A DNA stretch of 64,000 nucleotides from Canna indica (GCA_034359265.1 CP136891.1:55196501-55260500); one strand, 5' to 3'; shown: positions 45,582 through 58,396, numbered from the stretch's first letter. Translations and numbers: made by a program. The notes: a model not told the origin generated them from the sequence alone.

Positions 45582-48394
45582 TGTAATACCCGGGGTTTCC
45601 TAATATAAAAATTTCATTGGTGCAGCCCATCGGATCGGGAACTAGTCGGGCCGAGTCACGAGATCACCGTGAGTTGCAGGTATAATTTAAATTTTAGACC
45701 CATTGTTGACGTTGTGGAATGTATGTGTTGATTGACTCAAGTTGGATTGAAATCGAGTTCGTGGATTGAGTCGGGGCTCAATCCGAGTTTAGGTGGAGTC
45801 GAGTGAGAGGGTTTAAGTGAGGAAGGTTATTTTTGTCAAAAAAAGAAAAAGAAAAAAGGAGAGGAGAGGAGTTCTTGGGCAGCGCCGGATATGTGTGGTT
45901 GTCGGAGAGATCGGGATCATCGTCATCTAATCCATCTTCTTCCCTAGTCAAGGTGAGTGGATCGAACCTGGTTATGTAGGGTAGGCGGGTAGCCAACCCA
46001 AGATTTTAGGGATTTGTCGTTTTCTTGTTGTGATTCCGTCGATTCACCAAATTTTCTTCTAAGATTTGATTCTATTGTGTGTATGCTATTAATTGATGAA
46101 GTTTCTCAAAGTTTTTCTCGATTTTAAGGGTCGGCCTCATGTAGGAAAAAAGGGCAAGATCATGCTGAATTTTCCCCCAAATTTCTTAGAGTGGTTGAAC
46201 CCTCTCGGATTGGTTTCTTTTCATGATTGGAGACTTGGTTATCCTTGATCATGGCCAAAAGTCCTCCCTTTTCCACCCTATTTAGTCTCGGCCGAACATA
46301 GGAAGCCTATGTTGGGTTCGGTCGAGCGGGAATGAGGGGGAGAAGAACTCGAGTTGATTCATATTTACGTCTAGAGATTTTATTCGTTAACTTATGTTAT
46401 AGATTAACCACTCGATGAATGATTTGCTAGTGTTGGTAGATTAGAATAACGTTTTATAAGGAAATATTCCTGAATACACACTTATGATTAGGATCTAGTA
46501 TGTAGGTGAATCATGGAAATTCTTCATGTATTTTCCAAATGTTAGAGTCAATTCCTTGCCAAGCTAGACTACTTGTTTCATTACTGAATTTAGTGATTAA
46601 TGGCTGATTTTAATCTCTTTATTTTGGGAAATCATATGTATTTGTTTCCTTACTGAATGTAATGATTAATTGCTGACTATAGTCTATTTATTTTGGAAAT
46701 CATACGGTTATTATTGTCGGTAGTTGTTGATCAAACTTTCTTTTGTTCTATGAGCTGAGATGAAATAGAAATTTGGTATTTCCATGCTTGGAATTGTAGT
46801 TGTATTTCAGAGATTGAATGTATAAACTAGATTCCACACCTAGAGAACGATAACATACACTAGTGTTCGGCTAGTGCGACCCGAGGGAAGGGTCGGATAT
46901 GGGTAGTGCCCAGAAAACTAGAATGGGAAACTTAAAGAACTCTGATTGTGTATTATGATTGAGATGGTCTACTGAGGAGTATTACTAGCCCAACGGCTAT
47001 TATTCGACACAACGGTGATATGGGTCTCGATATTGCACCAGCGGGCCCGCTAGATGTTAGACCCGAGTGTCGGAGGGTCTTGAGATTTCATCAATGGGTC
47101 ACGCTGACGGTAGACCCGAGTTGGGTGGGACTAGCTATCCCTAACCCGGAGGGTTCCTGAGACTAGTGACCATCCTAGTTGACGGACCTGGTAAGTTAGT
47201 TGTTTTACTTATTATATGCCTCATGGGGCTGGTTCAAGGAGGTCGGTCTGACCTGGTTCATAGAGAGGGAAGCCCTGTATGGCCAAACCCCTCTTGCATG
47301 TGCTTAGGCCTATAGTGGCCGAATGACATAGAGTTTGGTGAGGGCCAAGGGGAGCCGGTTTAATTACTCAAATGACTTAGCAAATTGGTTAGCTTAAATT
47401 CCTCACTGTATCATAATGTCATATGTGTTATCTTACAGGGGATTTAAGTGGAGTTTCGAAAGAACCGCTCACTGAGTTCCTCGTGGACACACGGTTTATT
47501 GTTATGTTTTTTTTGTAGAGCTCGACTAGTGAGGTACGGCCTGGTGGCATGGTGCAGCTGGAGTGTAGGTGGAGGCACAGATTTCGTAGCAGGAGTGTTA
47601 CGACCTAAAAAGAAGGATTGAATTGTGAATATATTTTCTTGAGGGGTATTTTTGCAAAATGCCTAATGATGTATATTTAGCCCTAATCCACCTCTAATCT
47701 CTTGGGCTGGGTGTCGACAATTGTTGAGGAGGCAGGTGATTGGAGCGGTGTGTGGTGGCGGTGAAGATCGAAGTTTGGAGGAGCATTGAGGTAGGAGTTC
47801 TCTTTGTTGTTCCTTTGATTCCGTACATTTTCTTCCCGTTCACTTCATTGGCGGTAGAGGAGTCAGACAGATAAATCGGTCGGAGTGGTGGTAGAGATGT
47901 TGAAGACGAAAAGGAAAGCCGGTGTATCGACGGTCGCGGCACCGAACCCGGTGGCTGCCAGGCCATGGCAGCCGCACTGCTGTTGGCGCCAAGATAGCAA
48001 CGGCGGGGAGGGCTGTCGTGGCCTAGCAATTGGGAGCCGGCATCTCATCGGCGTCGAGGAGGCGGGAGGGGTTGGCGAAGCTGATGAGTCCGACAGGAGG
48101 GTCGCCGGTGGCCGGGAGGGCCGCCCAGCATGGACCTGAGGAGGAGAGAGGCGGGCTGGGCATCGGGTGATGAGTGGGATGGAGAGGTATTATTCGATTT
48201 AATAAATAGGATAATTAAAAAGAGAGCTGTATCGCATGAAATGAGGTTAATTTGTAGAATATTAGGATATTTTTAGATTTGATCGTAGGATCGTAGGATC
48301 GAGTCGAGGTGAATACCAAAGTTGTAGGTTTTCGAGTTCTAAACGCGATGGTGATGTCGGATTTCTGATCGGAGGTAATCTGGTAGGTCTTTTT

Positions 48395-49589
48395 TGTTGG
48401 CTAAGGTTTTCTACCTTGGTCTTAATTTCGGTTTTGATGATAACAAACATGGAACTAATGTTTCATTGAGAAATATTTTCAGATTCCATATTGGTTAGTG
48501 CTTGATGTCCTCGATCGGAAATATCGAAGAAATTGGAAAATCGAAAGGACATTGATCGGCACGTTCGGGTTCGTCGTGGAAATCTCTCGAAGTTCGACTT
48601 GTGCACCAAAGACGTCTTGGACGAGTCTAAAGAACACATGGAAAGCTCTCCAAGTTGACCCACGTTGAAGGCCGGAACTCGAAAATGAAGCTCACAATAA
48701 GAAGGCTAAAAAAATCAAGTTTAGCCTAGGTTTGGTCGACCGAATGTAGTAAAAAATTGACAGTAGCCAATTCGGTCGACCCGGTCGATCAAACAATGCC
48801 AAAAATTGGCAGTGGCTACTTTGGTCGACCGGTCGGTCGATCGAATGGTGCCAAAAACTGGCAGTAGCCAATTCAGTCGACCGAAGTGTGCCAGAAAGCG
48901 GCAATTTGCTTTCGGTCGATCGCCCGGATGACCGACAATCGATCGGCCATATATCGGTCGGACGGTGGAAATGACTAGTTTTCCGCCCGTTGAGCCACCT
49001 GTTTCATGTCTTCTCTTCATGGCTTATAAATAGAAAGCCATAAGAGCCTTCCTTAATACTTTTTTGATCACTCCTAACTTTCTTGAGTCATCCTTTGATC
49101 AATTTTAAGCCCTCATTGAGTTAATCTTGTGAAGACCCTAGCTTGAACCTTTCATATCCTTGATTAAGCCTTTATTTCATTGCTTCATCATCAAAGGTAT
49201 CAAGAGGAAGCTAGGAATCTTGTTATGAAGCTAAGTAATTTATTATTTGATTTATTGCTCCATTTATTATTGTATTTTATTGTTTATTTCTTTATATTTG
49301 AGCTTGTAAGAAGACCTAGTGTTAGGTCTTATGATTGAGTGTTAGGTCTTAGGTAGTGGAGTAGGCATCAGGGCCAAACCACTATAAACAACTGTGTTAG
49401 CATTGTTCTCTTTGTGTATTCATTATTTATTTTCATTACTCGCTTCCGCATTTAGTCGTTGAATTATAAATTGTCTAAGTAGTTTAAGAAAAAGTTTAAA
49501 ACCAGAATTAGGCAATAGATTTTGTTAACACACTATTCAACCACCCCCCCCCCCACACACACACACTAGTGTGGCCATTTCACTTAACA
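48395..49589 (+). mobile_element. Solo copia LTR inserted in element D
   Basis: The 1195-bp LTR starts tgttggctaagg and ends cacttaaca, flanked by ttttt on both sides. The uninterrupted version of the site is seen in the other LTR of D at about 52915. It is a relative of the copia LTRs at 30936 and 37069 in opposite orientation, with the palindrome cluster at 48725-48965 and a C/CA run at 49544-49565. Confidence 0.9.
48725..48965. repeat. TCGGTCGACCGA palindrome cluster (copy 3)
   Basis: Seven or more full or partial palindromes (for example ttcggtcgacc, ggtcgaccggtcggtcgatc) alternate with ggcagtagcc or ggcagtggct, the complement of the spacer motif in copies 1 and 2. Confidence 0.85.
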
Positions 49590-50730
49590 TTTTTTTATGT
49601 TTCGGTGTTATTTGGTGGATGAGAGTTTTTAATTCAGTTGATAAACAATTAAATAATGTAAAATAGTGGTATTCTATGTTAGGTGGTGATTTAGGGTAAA
49701 GATAGTTGTGTTGGGTACGAGTTGACTCCTGTCGTAGCCGATGAATGTTGAATGGGTAAATTAACAGTTTTACCCTTTGTCTCGATTTGCTTGAATTGCT
49801 TCTGAAATCCGTTGATCTTCAATTGCATTATTTTGTTGGACATGCCATGTTGATAATCACATGAGTCTGATTTAGTTGTTAATTGTTGATGTTATTTGAG
49901 CATGGTGCACATCGTAGTATTAGCGTGGTCATAAGCTGTATTTGTTAGCATGAATTATTTGGTTGCATCTTCAGTTGATAGTTGTTGTAACATTTATTGT
50001 TGTTAGCATCGTAGATCAGTTGTGATTGTCATGTGGTGAGATCGAGTTGTCATGTTGCATTGTTGATCTTTTATTGGACGGAGGCCCTGGACACTATTGA
50101 TTTATTGCCCGAGGTGTAGGGCAAGTGACACCGGTGATAACTAAATATCCACACAGGTGCGTGTGCGGCGTCGCGGTGTTAGACGTCGGCAGACTATCTT
50201 TTTGATAGTCGCATCTCCATCTCGAGCGGGCTTGAGGTGCCACTCTCGAGGTGCGAGAGTGCGGGGGAAACCCACTTGTCCACTACGCTCTTGATTGGTA
50301 TGAGTTGCAATAGTTGATAGGTGAACATGTGTCTTGTTGTTGTTGACATGTTGCATTTTATTGCAGAGTCGTACATTGTTGCATTTGACAGTATCATCAC
50401 ATCATGATTGTTGTCCTTATTGTTGACATATTGATTCTCCTACTCAGCTTTTCGCTGATGTTGTTTGTTATTGTCTCAGATTTGCAGGTATGTTGGTAGT
50501 TGGAGTTGGGTAGCTAGAGTCCTGGAGGAGGAGACGTCATCCGCAACTTAGATGTTTTCTTAGCTATCTTTGGATTGATGTTGATCATTTGTTTAGAGAA
50601 CTCTTTATTGAAATGATTATTTCAGTTGTTCTTATTGAGATTTTCTGGTGTATCTCGTTGATTAGTTGTAGGTTGTGTTTCTCCTATGTGAGGTCCCTTA
50701 TCTAGGGATAAACTTAGGCGGGGCATAACA

Positions 50731-52095
50731 AATGGTATGAGAGCATAGGGTCGACCTACTCCTTAGGACTTAAGGATAGGTGTTTGGCGGGTACTAAGGA
50801 CTAGGATGTAAGTTTTAATATTCTAGTTGTATTAGTAGGAATATAGACATGGTGAGAGGTTGTTTGACAGTCATGAGGATGTTTAGTCTACTTGTGAGGT
50901 GGAGAGGGGAGAAGATGAATATGATTGACAGCAAGTTGCATAAGATTGAAGTTAAATAGTCTATGTGCATTGATTCAATTAGTAGGACATTGCATATGAA
51001 TTTTGTATTCTTAGTGTCATCTTATTGCTGTGGTAAGTGGTGGAATACTAGGATTATGAAATTGTGATTAAGAATATGAGAGATACTTAAAGATGCAATT
51101 GTTGTATATTTAATCATTGGTTAAGTTGCATGATGGATAACTAGACTCTTAATTTATTATGAGCGTATTGTGATGGACATGATTAGACAAAAGGCATAGT
51201 ACTTAATTATGAATACGAGTGCAATTAAAGTGATTCATAGTTGTTGCGGGTTTAAGAATGAGGATGAAGAAGCACACTGTACAATTTAATCCTAGTTGAT
51301 GTTTGTAATTAGAGTTGGAAAGTGTACTCGGAGTTATATAGATATAATTATATAAGTGCATATGCCCCCTTGTTCGTGATTAATTGAATGTTGAAGATGG
51401 TTGGTTGGTTTGAAGTTAAGCTAATTAAATTTAATCGAGTTGATGAAGTCTAAACAATTTAAATTGGAATTATTGCAGCATGCGTAAGTAATATGTATAA
51501 TGATGTTCCATATACATAGTGTTCTCCTATTTGATAGATTGAATATTTATGTGGAGATAATTGAATCATGGCTATTTGAGCAATTACACGATGTATTATT
51601 AGTTGTTAAATTAATGATGAATGAATATACCTCAGAGGTTGATGGTTGAGCATTATACGCAAAGTTGACTTCTATTTCAATTTAAGTAGTTTTCACGTGG
51701 TTGTGGAGTTGGAAGAAAATAATAGGAAAAGTTGATATACATATAGTTGATTAAGTGATATTGAGTTAAATTATATAGAAAATATTGAGAAGAAAGAAAT
51801 TTCAGAGATAAAATTTATCTTTTTGTTGAAGAGTTGAGTGATGAAGCGCTTGATGTGATTGATGTAATCACTAATTTGATTGTGTTAGTATTAATCATAT
51901 ATTGTTAAGGATTATTATCTTAAGTTGATAAATTTAAAGGGATAGTTAATATAATGATAGCTCATCTATGTTGGTGCTTTTACTTGGGTGTTGAGTGGAG
52001 GATGAGGATACGTGTGCTATAGACTTAAATTTCTAGTTCCGATAGATGATAGAGGTGCTCGAATTTGGGGACCAAATTCCTTTAGATGAGGAGAA
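50731..52095 (+). other. Internal region of element D, no coding sequence
   Basis: PBS-like start tggtatgagagc (50733); no open frame longer than 60 codons and no recognisable gag, protease or polymerase remains. AT-rich. Its last bases, gatgaggagaa, may serve as polypurine tract. Confidence 0.75.
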
Positions 52096-54060
52096 TGTTA
52101 CGACCTAAAAATAAAGGATTGAATTGTGAATATATTTTCTTGAGGGGTCTTTTTGTAAAATGTCTAATGATGTATATTTAGCCCTAATCCACCTCTAATC
52201 TCTTGGGCTGGGTGTCGACAACTGCTGAGGAGGCAGGTGATCGGAGCGGTGTGCGGTGGTGGTGAAGACTTCCTTGAAGATCGAAGTTTAGAGGAGTATT
52301 GAGGTAGGAGTTCTCTCTGTTGTTCCTTTGATTACATACATTTTCTTCCCATTCACTTCATCGGCGGCAGAGGAGTCAAACTGATGAATCGGTCAGAGTG
52401 GTGGTAGAGGTGTTGAAGACGAAAAGGAAAGCCGGTGTATCGACGATCGCAGCGCCAAACCCTGTGGCTGCCAGGCCATGGCAGCCACACTGTTGTCGAC
52501 GCCAGGATAGCAGCGGCGGGGAGTACTGTCGCGGCCTACCGATTGAGAGCTGGCATCTCGTCGGTGTCAAGGAGGCGGGAGGGGCCGGCGAAGCTGATGA
52601 GTCCGGCGGGAGGGTCGCCGGTGGTCGGGAGGGCCGCCCGGCGTGGACCCAACGAGGATAGAGGCGAGCTGGGCGTTGGGTGACGAGTGAGGGTGATGAG
52701 TGGGAGGGAGAGGTATTATTTGATTTATTAAATAGGATAATTAAGAAGAGAGCTGTATCGCTTGAAATGAGATTAATTTGTAGAATATTAGCATATTTTT
52801 AGACTTGATCGTAGGATCATCGGATCAAGTCGAGGTGAATACCAAAGTTGTAGGTTTTCGCGTTTTGAACGCGATGGTGATCTCGGATTTCTGATCGGAG
52901 GTCATCTGGTAGGTATTTTTTTATGTTTTGATGTTATTTGGTAGATGAGAGTTGTTAATTCAGTTGATAAATAATTAAATAATATAAAATAGTGGTATTC
53001 TATGTTAGGTGGTGATTTAGGGTATAGATAGTTGTGTTGGGCGCGAGTTGACTCCTATCGTAGCCGATGAATGTTGAATGGGTAAATTGACGATTTTACC
53101 CTTTGTCTCTATTTGCTTGAATTGCTTCTTGAATCCGTTGATCTCCTGTTGCATTATTTTGTTGGACATGCCATGTTGATAATCACGTGAGTCTGATTTA
53201 GTTGTTAATTGTTGATGTTATTTGAGCATGGTGCACATCGTAGTATTAGCATGGTCATAAGTTGTATTTGCTAGCATGAATTATTTGGTTGCATCTTCAG
53301 TTGATAGTTTTTGTAACATTTATTATTGTTAGCATCGTAGATCGGTTGTGATTGTCATGTGGTGAGATCGAGTTGTCATGTTGCATTGTTGATCTTTTAT
53401 TGGGCGGAGGCCCTAGACACTATTGATTTATTGACCGAGGTGTAGGCCAAGTGACACCGGTGATCACTAAATATCCACACAGGTGCGTGTGCAGCGTCGC
53501 GGTGTACGTTAGACATCGGCGGACTATCTTTTAGATAGTCGCATCTCCAGCTGGAGCGGGCTTGATGTGCCACTCTCGAGGTGCGAGAGTGCGGGGGAAA
53601 TCCACTTGTCCACTACGCTCTTGATTGGTATGAGTTGCAATAGTTGATAAGTGAACATGTGTCTTGTTGTTGTTGACATGTTGCATTTTATTGCAGAGTC
53701 ATATATTGTTGCATTTGACAGTATCATCGCATCATGATTGTTGTCCTTATTGTTGACATATTGATTCTCCTACTCAGCTTTCCGCTGATGTTGTTTGTTG
53801 TTGTCTCAGATTTGCAGGTATGTTGGTAGTTGGAGTTGGGTAGCTAGAGTCCTGGAGGAGGAGACGTCATTCACTGCTTAGATGTTTTCTGAGCTATCTT
53901 TAGATTGATGTTGATCATTTATTTAGAGAACTCTTTATTGAAATGATTATTTCAGTTGTTCTTGTTGAGATTTTCTAGTGTATCTCGTTGTTTAGTTGTA
54001 GGTTGCGTTTCTCCTATGTGAGGTTCCTTATCTAGGGATAAACTCAGGCGGGGCGTAACA
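52096..54060 (+). repeat. 3' LTR of element D
   Basis: The 1965-bp LTR is uninterrupted, starting tgttacgacc and ending gcgtaaca. Differences from the 5' copy are scattered substitutions and small indels. Confidence 0.9.
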
Positions 54061-54409
54061 AGGCGTCCATAGAGTCGTAGTCGTGTTGTTTAGAGTTGGT
54101 AGTCCTGCACTGAGTGGTCTTTTGTAAAGTATTTACTGCTTTCGAAACTTGAACTGTTTATTTGCAAAGTTGAGTTGTTTTTAAACTTAAAACTATTTTG
54201 AATTTAATAAGGTTTGGTCGCCGTTTTATTTTATGACTTCCTCGTTGGTTCAGTATTGGTTCTTATTGTGATTGGTTAGTGCATGTGGTAGGCTTTGGGG
54301 TATTGACACATATCCTGGCCAGTCACGCGACCCTGAGTTGGGGTGTGACATACTAAGATTGAGATCCAATAAGATAAGTAACTGTTCATTTGTCATAAGA
54401 ATCTCTAGT

Positions 54410-56672
54410 TGTTACGCCCCAACTCAGGGTCCCGTGACCGGCCAGGGTATACGTGCCTATACCCCGAAGCCTAACGCTTGCACATGCCAAAACAAATAGT
54501 GTAGCGGAAAGAAAACAAGTTTTATTTTAAAAGAAAAGTGAATCAATAACAAGTTTTGATTAATAACTCGGAAGTAAAGAAAATGCGAAAATACGATTAG
54601 GTTCAGTAGTTCAAAAGTTCAGTCAAATGAAACCTGAAATAATAACATAAATGCCCTCAGGCTACAATGCCAAAACAAGCTGATACAAGTGAATGACACT
54701 ACCAAAAGAAAAACAACTACGACCCTAACTAGGACTGCTATGAGATCCAACGGCTCCTCTGCCCTCTAGCGACGCCATGTGCATCCAACCCACCTCACCG
54801 GTCAGGCTCTGCAAGACAAAAATCACACGACAACGGGTGAGTTCAAAGAACTCAGCGAGCAACTTTATCCGCCCTCACAAACAAACACAGAGATAACATA
54901 AACAAATTCTATCTCTAAAATGGCCACGTCACAAAAACGTGACTAGCTACCAGGCCCGAAGGCCATCCATGCCCACGACATCTATCTCTTCAAAGAGGTG
55001 CATCAGGCCGAAGCCCTACCATGCCCGAAGGCAACGTCACCTAAAAAAATATGCATCAGGTCGAGCCCTACAATGTTGAAAGGCAACATCACTATCACAG
55101 AGGTGCATCGGATCGAAGCCCTACCATGCCCAAAGGCAACATCACCATCAATGAGGTGCATCGGGTCGAATCCCTACCATACCTAAAGGCAACATCACCC
55201 TCATGAGGTGCATCGGGTTGAATCCCTACCATGCCCAAAGGCAACATCACCATCAAGAGGTGCATCGGGTTGAATCCTTACCATGCCTAAAGGTAACCGC
55301 ACACATATCAGGATAATCGGGAAAGACCCTCTGAACTTATCCTGGAGGTTGGGAATTGACATCCAACCACACGGGCGTAGCCCATAACCCGGCTCCTAAA
55401 TGAGCCGCTCTGCCATTCCCAAGGATATAGCGCATCAAGACCTAAGTCAAGATTCTCCTACGGTGTCCTCACTATGAAGCATCTCAACACTTCAAACCCG
55501 ACCATTACCCCTTAGACCCGCAACGTCATGAACCCGTGTGGTTTTATTCCATGCATACATTGTAAGTTCGTTCATAACAGATTATGCTCACTCTTAGACC
55601 CAATTTTAATTATAGAATTAAATTTTAGATCATCTCAATTAAGGTTTTGTTATAGAGTTTTGTTTTAGGATTTTGTTCTACCCAGAAGTACTGTATATAC
55701 CCCGAATCTACTCTTCAAAGAATGACCTATGTTTCCAAACTATATTTTTTGGTCAAAACGATAGGTTACATGACTATAATCAGAGATCTAATCACATAAT
55801 AACAGAGAAATCAAAAATCAGCCCAGATTCAATAAACAACACATAAATTTCATAAAGCTAAAATTTTCAGGACAACATGAAATAAAATCCGAATTTTGCA
55901 TAATTAAATTCCTAAATTTCTAACATCACAGATTCATGTCATCAAGCCAATCATGCATACAATCTCATAATTTTTATTCAATAAAAACTAGCATATATAT
56001 CAAGAATCCCTAAACCAAGAATCAAAGAAATTAAATTAATTCTTTAGTATCAAGAACCTCTAGAACTCCAGAATGAGGTTTGCACCCAAGATTCACAAGA
56101 TTTAATTATAAAATCACAGATCTTCCTTTAAACATAAATTCCATAATATGAGATCAAAATTTAAGATCTAAGTATGACATAGAAACCCAGAAAATCTAAG
56201 AACACAAAGACATTATCAAAATCAAGAATCCTCAAGGCGGCTTCAAGAAAATTCGAAGAAAACCCGAATAGGAGGGATAACACTCACCTTGATTAGGAAA
56301 ATGATTTAGAGAAGAACTTCCAAGCGGCAATATCCAAATCCAACCTCAAAGGGGGCGGCTCGACTCAACAAGAGAGAAAGAGGGGCGGCGGCTCCACTCA
56401 AGCCGACGGCTCCAAGAAGAGGAAAGGAGGGGCGGCGGCTCCTCCTCTAGCCGGCTGCTCCAAGATGGGAAAAGAGAGAGGGGAAGAGGGGAGGATGGCT
56501 CGGCAGCTAGGCTTGAGCGTGGCGGCTCCAAGGAAGAGGAAGAAAGGAGGGGCGGCTGGCGGCTGGCTCCTCCTCTCACAATTGTTTGGCTCCAAAAGTT
56601 GGAGCCACAACCTAGGGGAGGGGGTTTTATAATTCCTCCTCAACACTAACCCTTCTAACCTAAGCCCAACCC
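54410..56672 (-). repeat. A-type gypsy LTR fragment, truncated
   Basis: The fragment starts tgttacgccccaactcaggg, the complement of an A-type LTR end, and follows LTR order through the minisatellite, the gaccaaaa/gataggttac block (55745-55775) and the purine-rich leader segment (56340-56580). Similarity stops near 56672, about 400-500 bp before the expected tgtaatatcc end. No internal retroelement sequence adjoins it. Small open frames at 56346-56646 are low-complexity leader sequence. Confidence 0.85.
54985..55330 (-). repeat. Six-copy minisatellite in the truncated LTR
   Basis: Units of about 48 bp around aggtgcatcgggtcgaagcc repeat six times, followed by one unit of the ccgaactta module at 55310-55345. 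In the first solo LTR the proportions are three and four. Confidence 0.84.
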
Positions 56673-56833
56673 TTAATGATCTTTCGCAATTGAAATAAGT
56701 TTAAGTCCACTAGAATTGATTGATTGTTGCAAGCTTTTGAGCCTTTAAACGAAACTGACTTGTTAATCATTTCAATGCCTAGTTAAAGATAAATGCCATG
56801 TCATGATTAATTCATAGTTCCTCATTATTATTA
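56673..56833. other. Short unassigned stretch
   Basis: AT-rich sequence between the broken LTR and the MULE. Nothing recognised. Confidence 0.5.
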
Positions 56834-57367
56834 GGATAAATTATACAAAATCTCTTTTGACTATAGGAATTATGTGCAAGACCTTCGTGTGATTACAAAT
56901 ATTTTAAGAATTCCCTTCGCTTCAATAATGGTGCGCAAGGCCACTTCCGTTAGCCTTCTCATTAGTATATTAACGTTAAAATAGTTATGTGCACCGAACC
57001 CTCTTTTGAAATCTTCCTTTCCCTCTCTTCTCTTTTGCAACCCTTGCTCCTTGTAGTCTTCTTCTTCAAAGTCTTCTTCAACAAGCTGCTTCTTCTTTCA
57101 GCAAGAAGAAGATTGTTTCTTCTTTCAGCAGCAAGTTGCAACAGTTGCTTTCGGCAAGAAGGAGGCAAGGGTTGCAAAAGGAAAGAAAGATCTCAAAGGG
57201 AGGTTTAGCACACATGACTATTTTAACGTTAACATAGTACATACTAACGGGAAGACTAACGGGAGTAGCTTTTGCACACCACTATTGAAGTGAAAGAAAG
57301 TTCCTAGAATATTTGTAACCACAAGGTCTTTGCGAACAACCCCTATAGTCAAAGGGAGTTTCATACA
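56834..57367. mobile_element. Small fold-back Mutator-like element
   Basis: The element begins ggataaattatac and ends with gtatgaattt-type complement (caatttatcc). Near-perfect inverted arms run about 185 bp (56834-57018 and 57182-57367) and continue with lower similarity toward the centre (gcaacccttgc at 57038, gcaagggttgc at 57166). A perfect 9-bp duplication, ttattatta, flanks it (56825-56833 and 57368-57376). Its termini resemble those of the large MULE at 21753. No transposase; opposing frames at 56962-57208 are the two strands of the fold-back. Confidence 0.92.
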
Positions 57368-58396
57368 ATTTATCCTTATTATTATTGTTAACGCTTTCTT
57401 AAGTTGAGTCGAAATTCTTTATTTAAAAAAAGATAGAGAACGTACAAAGGAAGATATGTGTTGGTTATCAGCAATCTATTTGTATTATTGATAATGTGAC
57501 TTTTAAATTCACAAGGAAATAATCTATCTACGTTTCCCTTTAGGAGAGTTAGGAATCTCCCCAGTCGGATTTTTTTGATAATTTTTTGTTAAGTCAAAAA
57601 ATATATAATTAAATTATCATTTATGTTGATCAAACATGTCAAATAAGACAATATTACTGATAAATTGAAGATGACAATCTATCTTTTAGTAATATAGATT
57701 ATCATTATAACATTACCAAATAATATACCAAATGCAACTTAAAAAAACTAATCGACCCTACCAATAAAATTGAATTTGTGTACGGCCAAAAGTATTATAG
57801 GGGGCAAAAGGTTTTGCATAATTCCATTTATCTTCATTTGCAGCATTTGCAGCTTTTGCAGCTTAGCACAAGTACACTAATCTTTTGAGTTGCCAATATA
57901 GCATTATAATGTGTGCTAAACATCTCCGAGCTTAGATGACAAAGACATCTAAGACATGTTTAATCTTGTCATGAGCTATATCTTCCCCAATGATAATATA
58001 ACGTATTTGAACACATGAATCGTAAGGTGATAATTTGAACATAATGATTTTTTTTTCTACTAAAACAAAGTCTGCCAAACATGCCAAAAATAAAGCCAAT
58101 GAAAATAGTAGGAACTGAATCCCATTTGTGCAATCACATTTTTAGTATCTATATTTACAAGCCAAACAAGAAAAGAGCAAATAAAAAACACTATACCTTT
58201 ACCTCCACACCACCTACATTATTCAAGCCTTCCTCCATACTTAATTGTAGTGTCATCTAGTTTGGAGGATAATATACTGGCAAGCTTTACAAATCAACAC
58301 AGATTACCTCATAATAACGCAAACCTTTTACAGGAGGTGCCAAACTTATCCTTATTAGGTGGGATCCAAGAAAATCACATGGTCAGTGGAAGATCA
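57368..58396. other. Intergenic region downstream of the PUB gene
   Basis: AT-rich, with no recognised repeat or gene. It should hold the 3' untranslated region and polyadenylation signals of the minus-strand PUB gene; AATAAA-like motifs occur on that strand (for example complement of tttatt near 58090) but I cannot assign one. Confidence 0.6.

Larger units (their letters stand above)
47596..50730 (+). repeat. 5' LTR of element D (with insert)
   Basis: Without the insert at 48395-49594 this LTR is about 1.93 kb and matches 52096-54060 closely. Small frames such as 47885-48139 recur in both LTRs (compare 52398-52661, sharing VVEMLKTKRKAGVST and VVEVLKTKRKAGVST), which reflects LTR identity and not a gene family. 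Confidence 0.9.
47596..54060 (+). mobile_element. Non-coding LTR retrotransposon D inside element B's 3' LTR
   Basis: Two long direct repeats, 47596-50730 (with a solo copia LTR inside) and 52096-54060, start tgttacgacctaaaa and end ggcggggcrtaaca. The internal part (50731-52095) starts with a PBS-like aatggtatgagagcatag and ends in a short purine run before the second LTR. No gag or pol can be read, so it is a LARD-like non-autonomous element with LTRs of about 1.95 kb and 1.36 kb of internal sequence. Confidence 0.88.
38621..54350 (+). mobile_element. Ty3/gypsy chromovirus, element B (composite)
   Basis: A plus-strand Tekay/Del-type element: truncated 5' LTR (38621-40640), PBS (40645), gag, protease, RT, RNase H, integrase, chromodomain, PPT (45568-45581), and 3' LTR (45582-47595 plus 54061-54350, split by element D). 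The pol order and sequence parallel element A. The first roughly 390 bp of the 5' LTR are missing where it abuts the copia LTR. Coding frames carry at least ten stops and one frameshift. Confidence 0.92.
45582..54350 (+). repeat. 3' LTR of element B, interrupted by element D
   Basis: LTR sequence runs 45582-47595 and 54061-54350 and ends gttggggtgtgaca. In the intact 5' copy the two halves are joined (cgtagcaggcatcc at about 40458). A degenerate 5-bp repeat (aggag at 47591, aggcg at 54061) marks the target duplication of element D. The LTR of B differs from A-type LTRs in its first half but shares the last 60 bp, including the ggtcacgcgaccctgagttg-type end. Confidence 0.9.
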
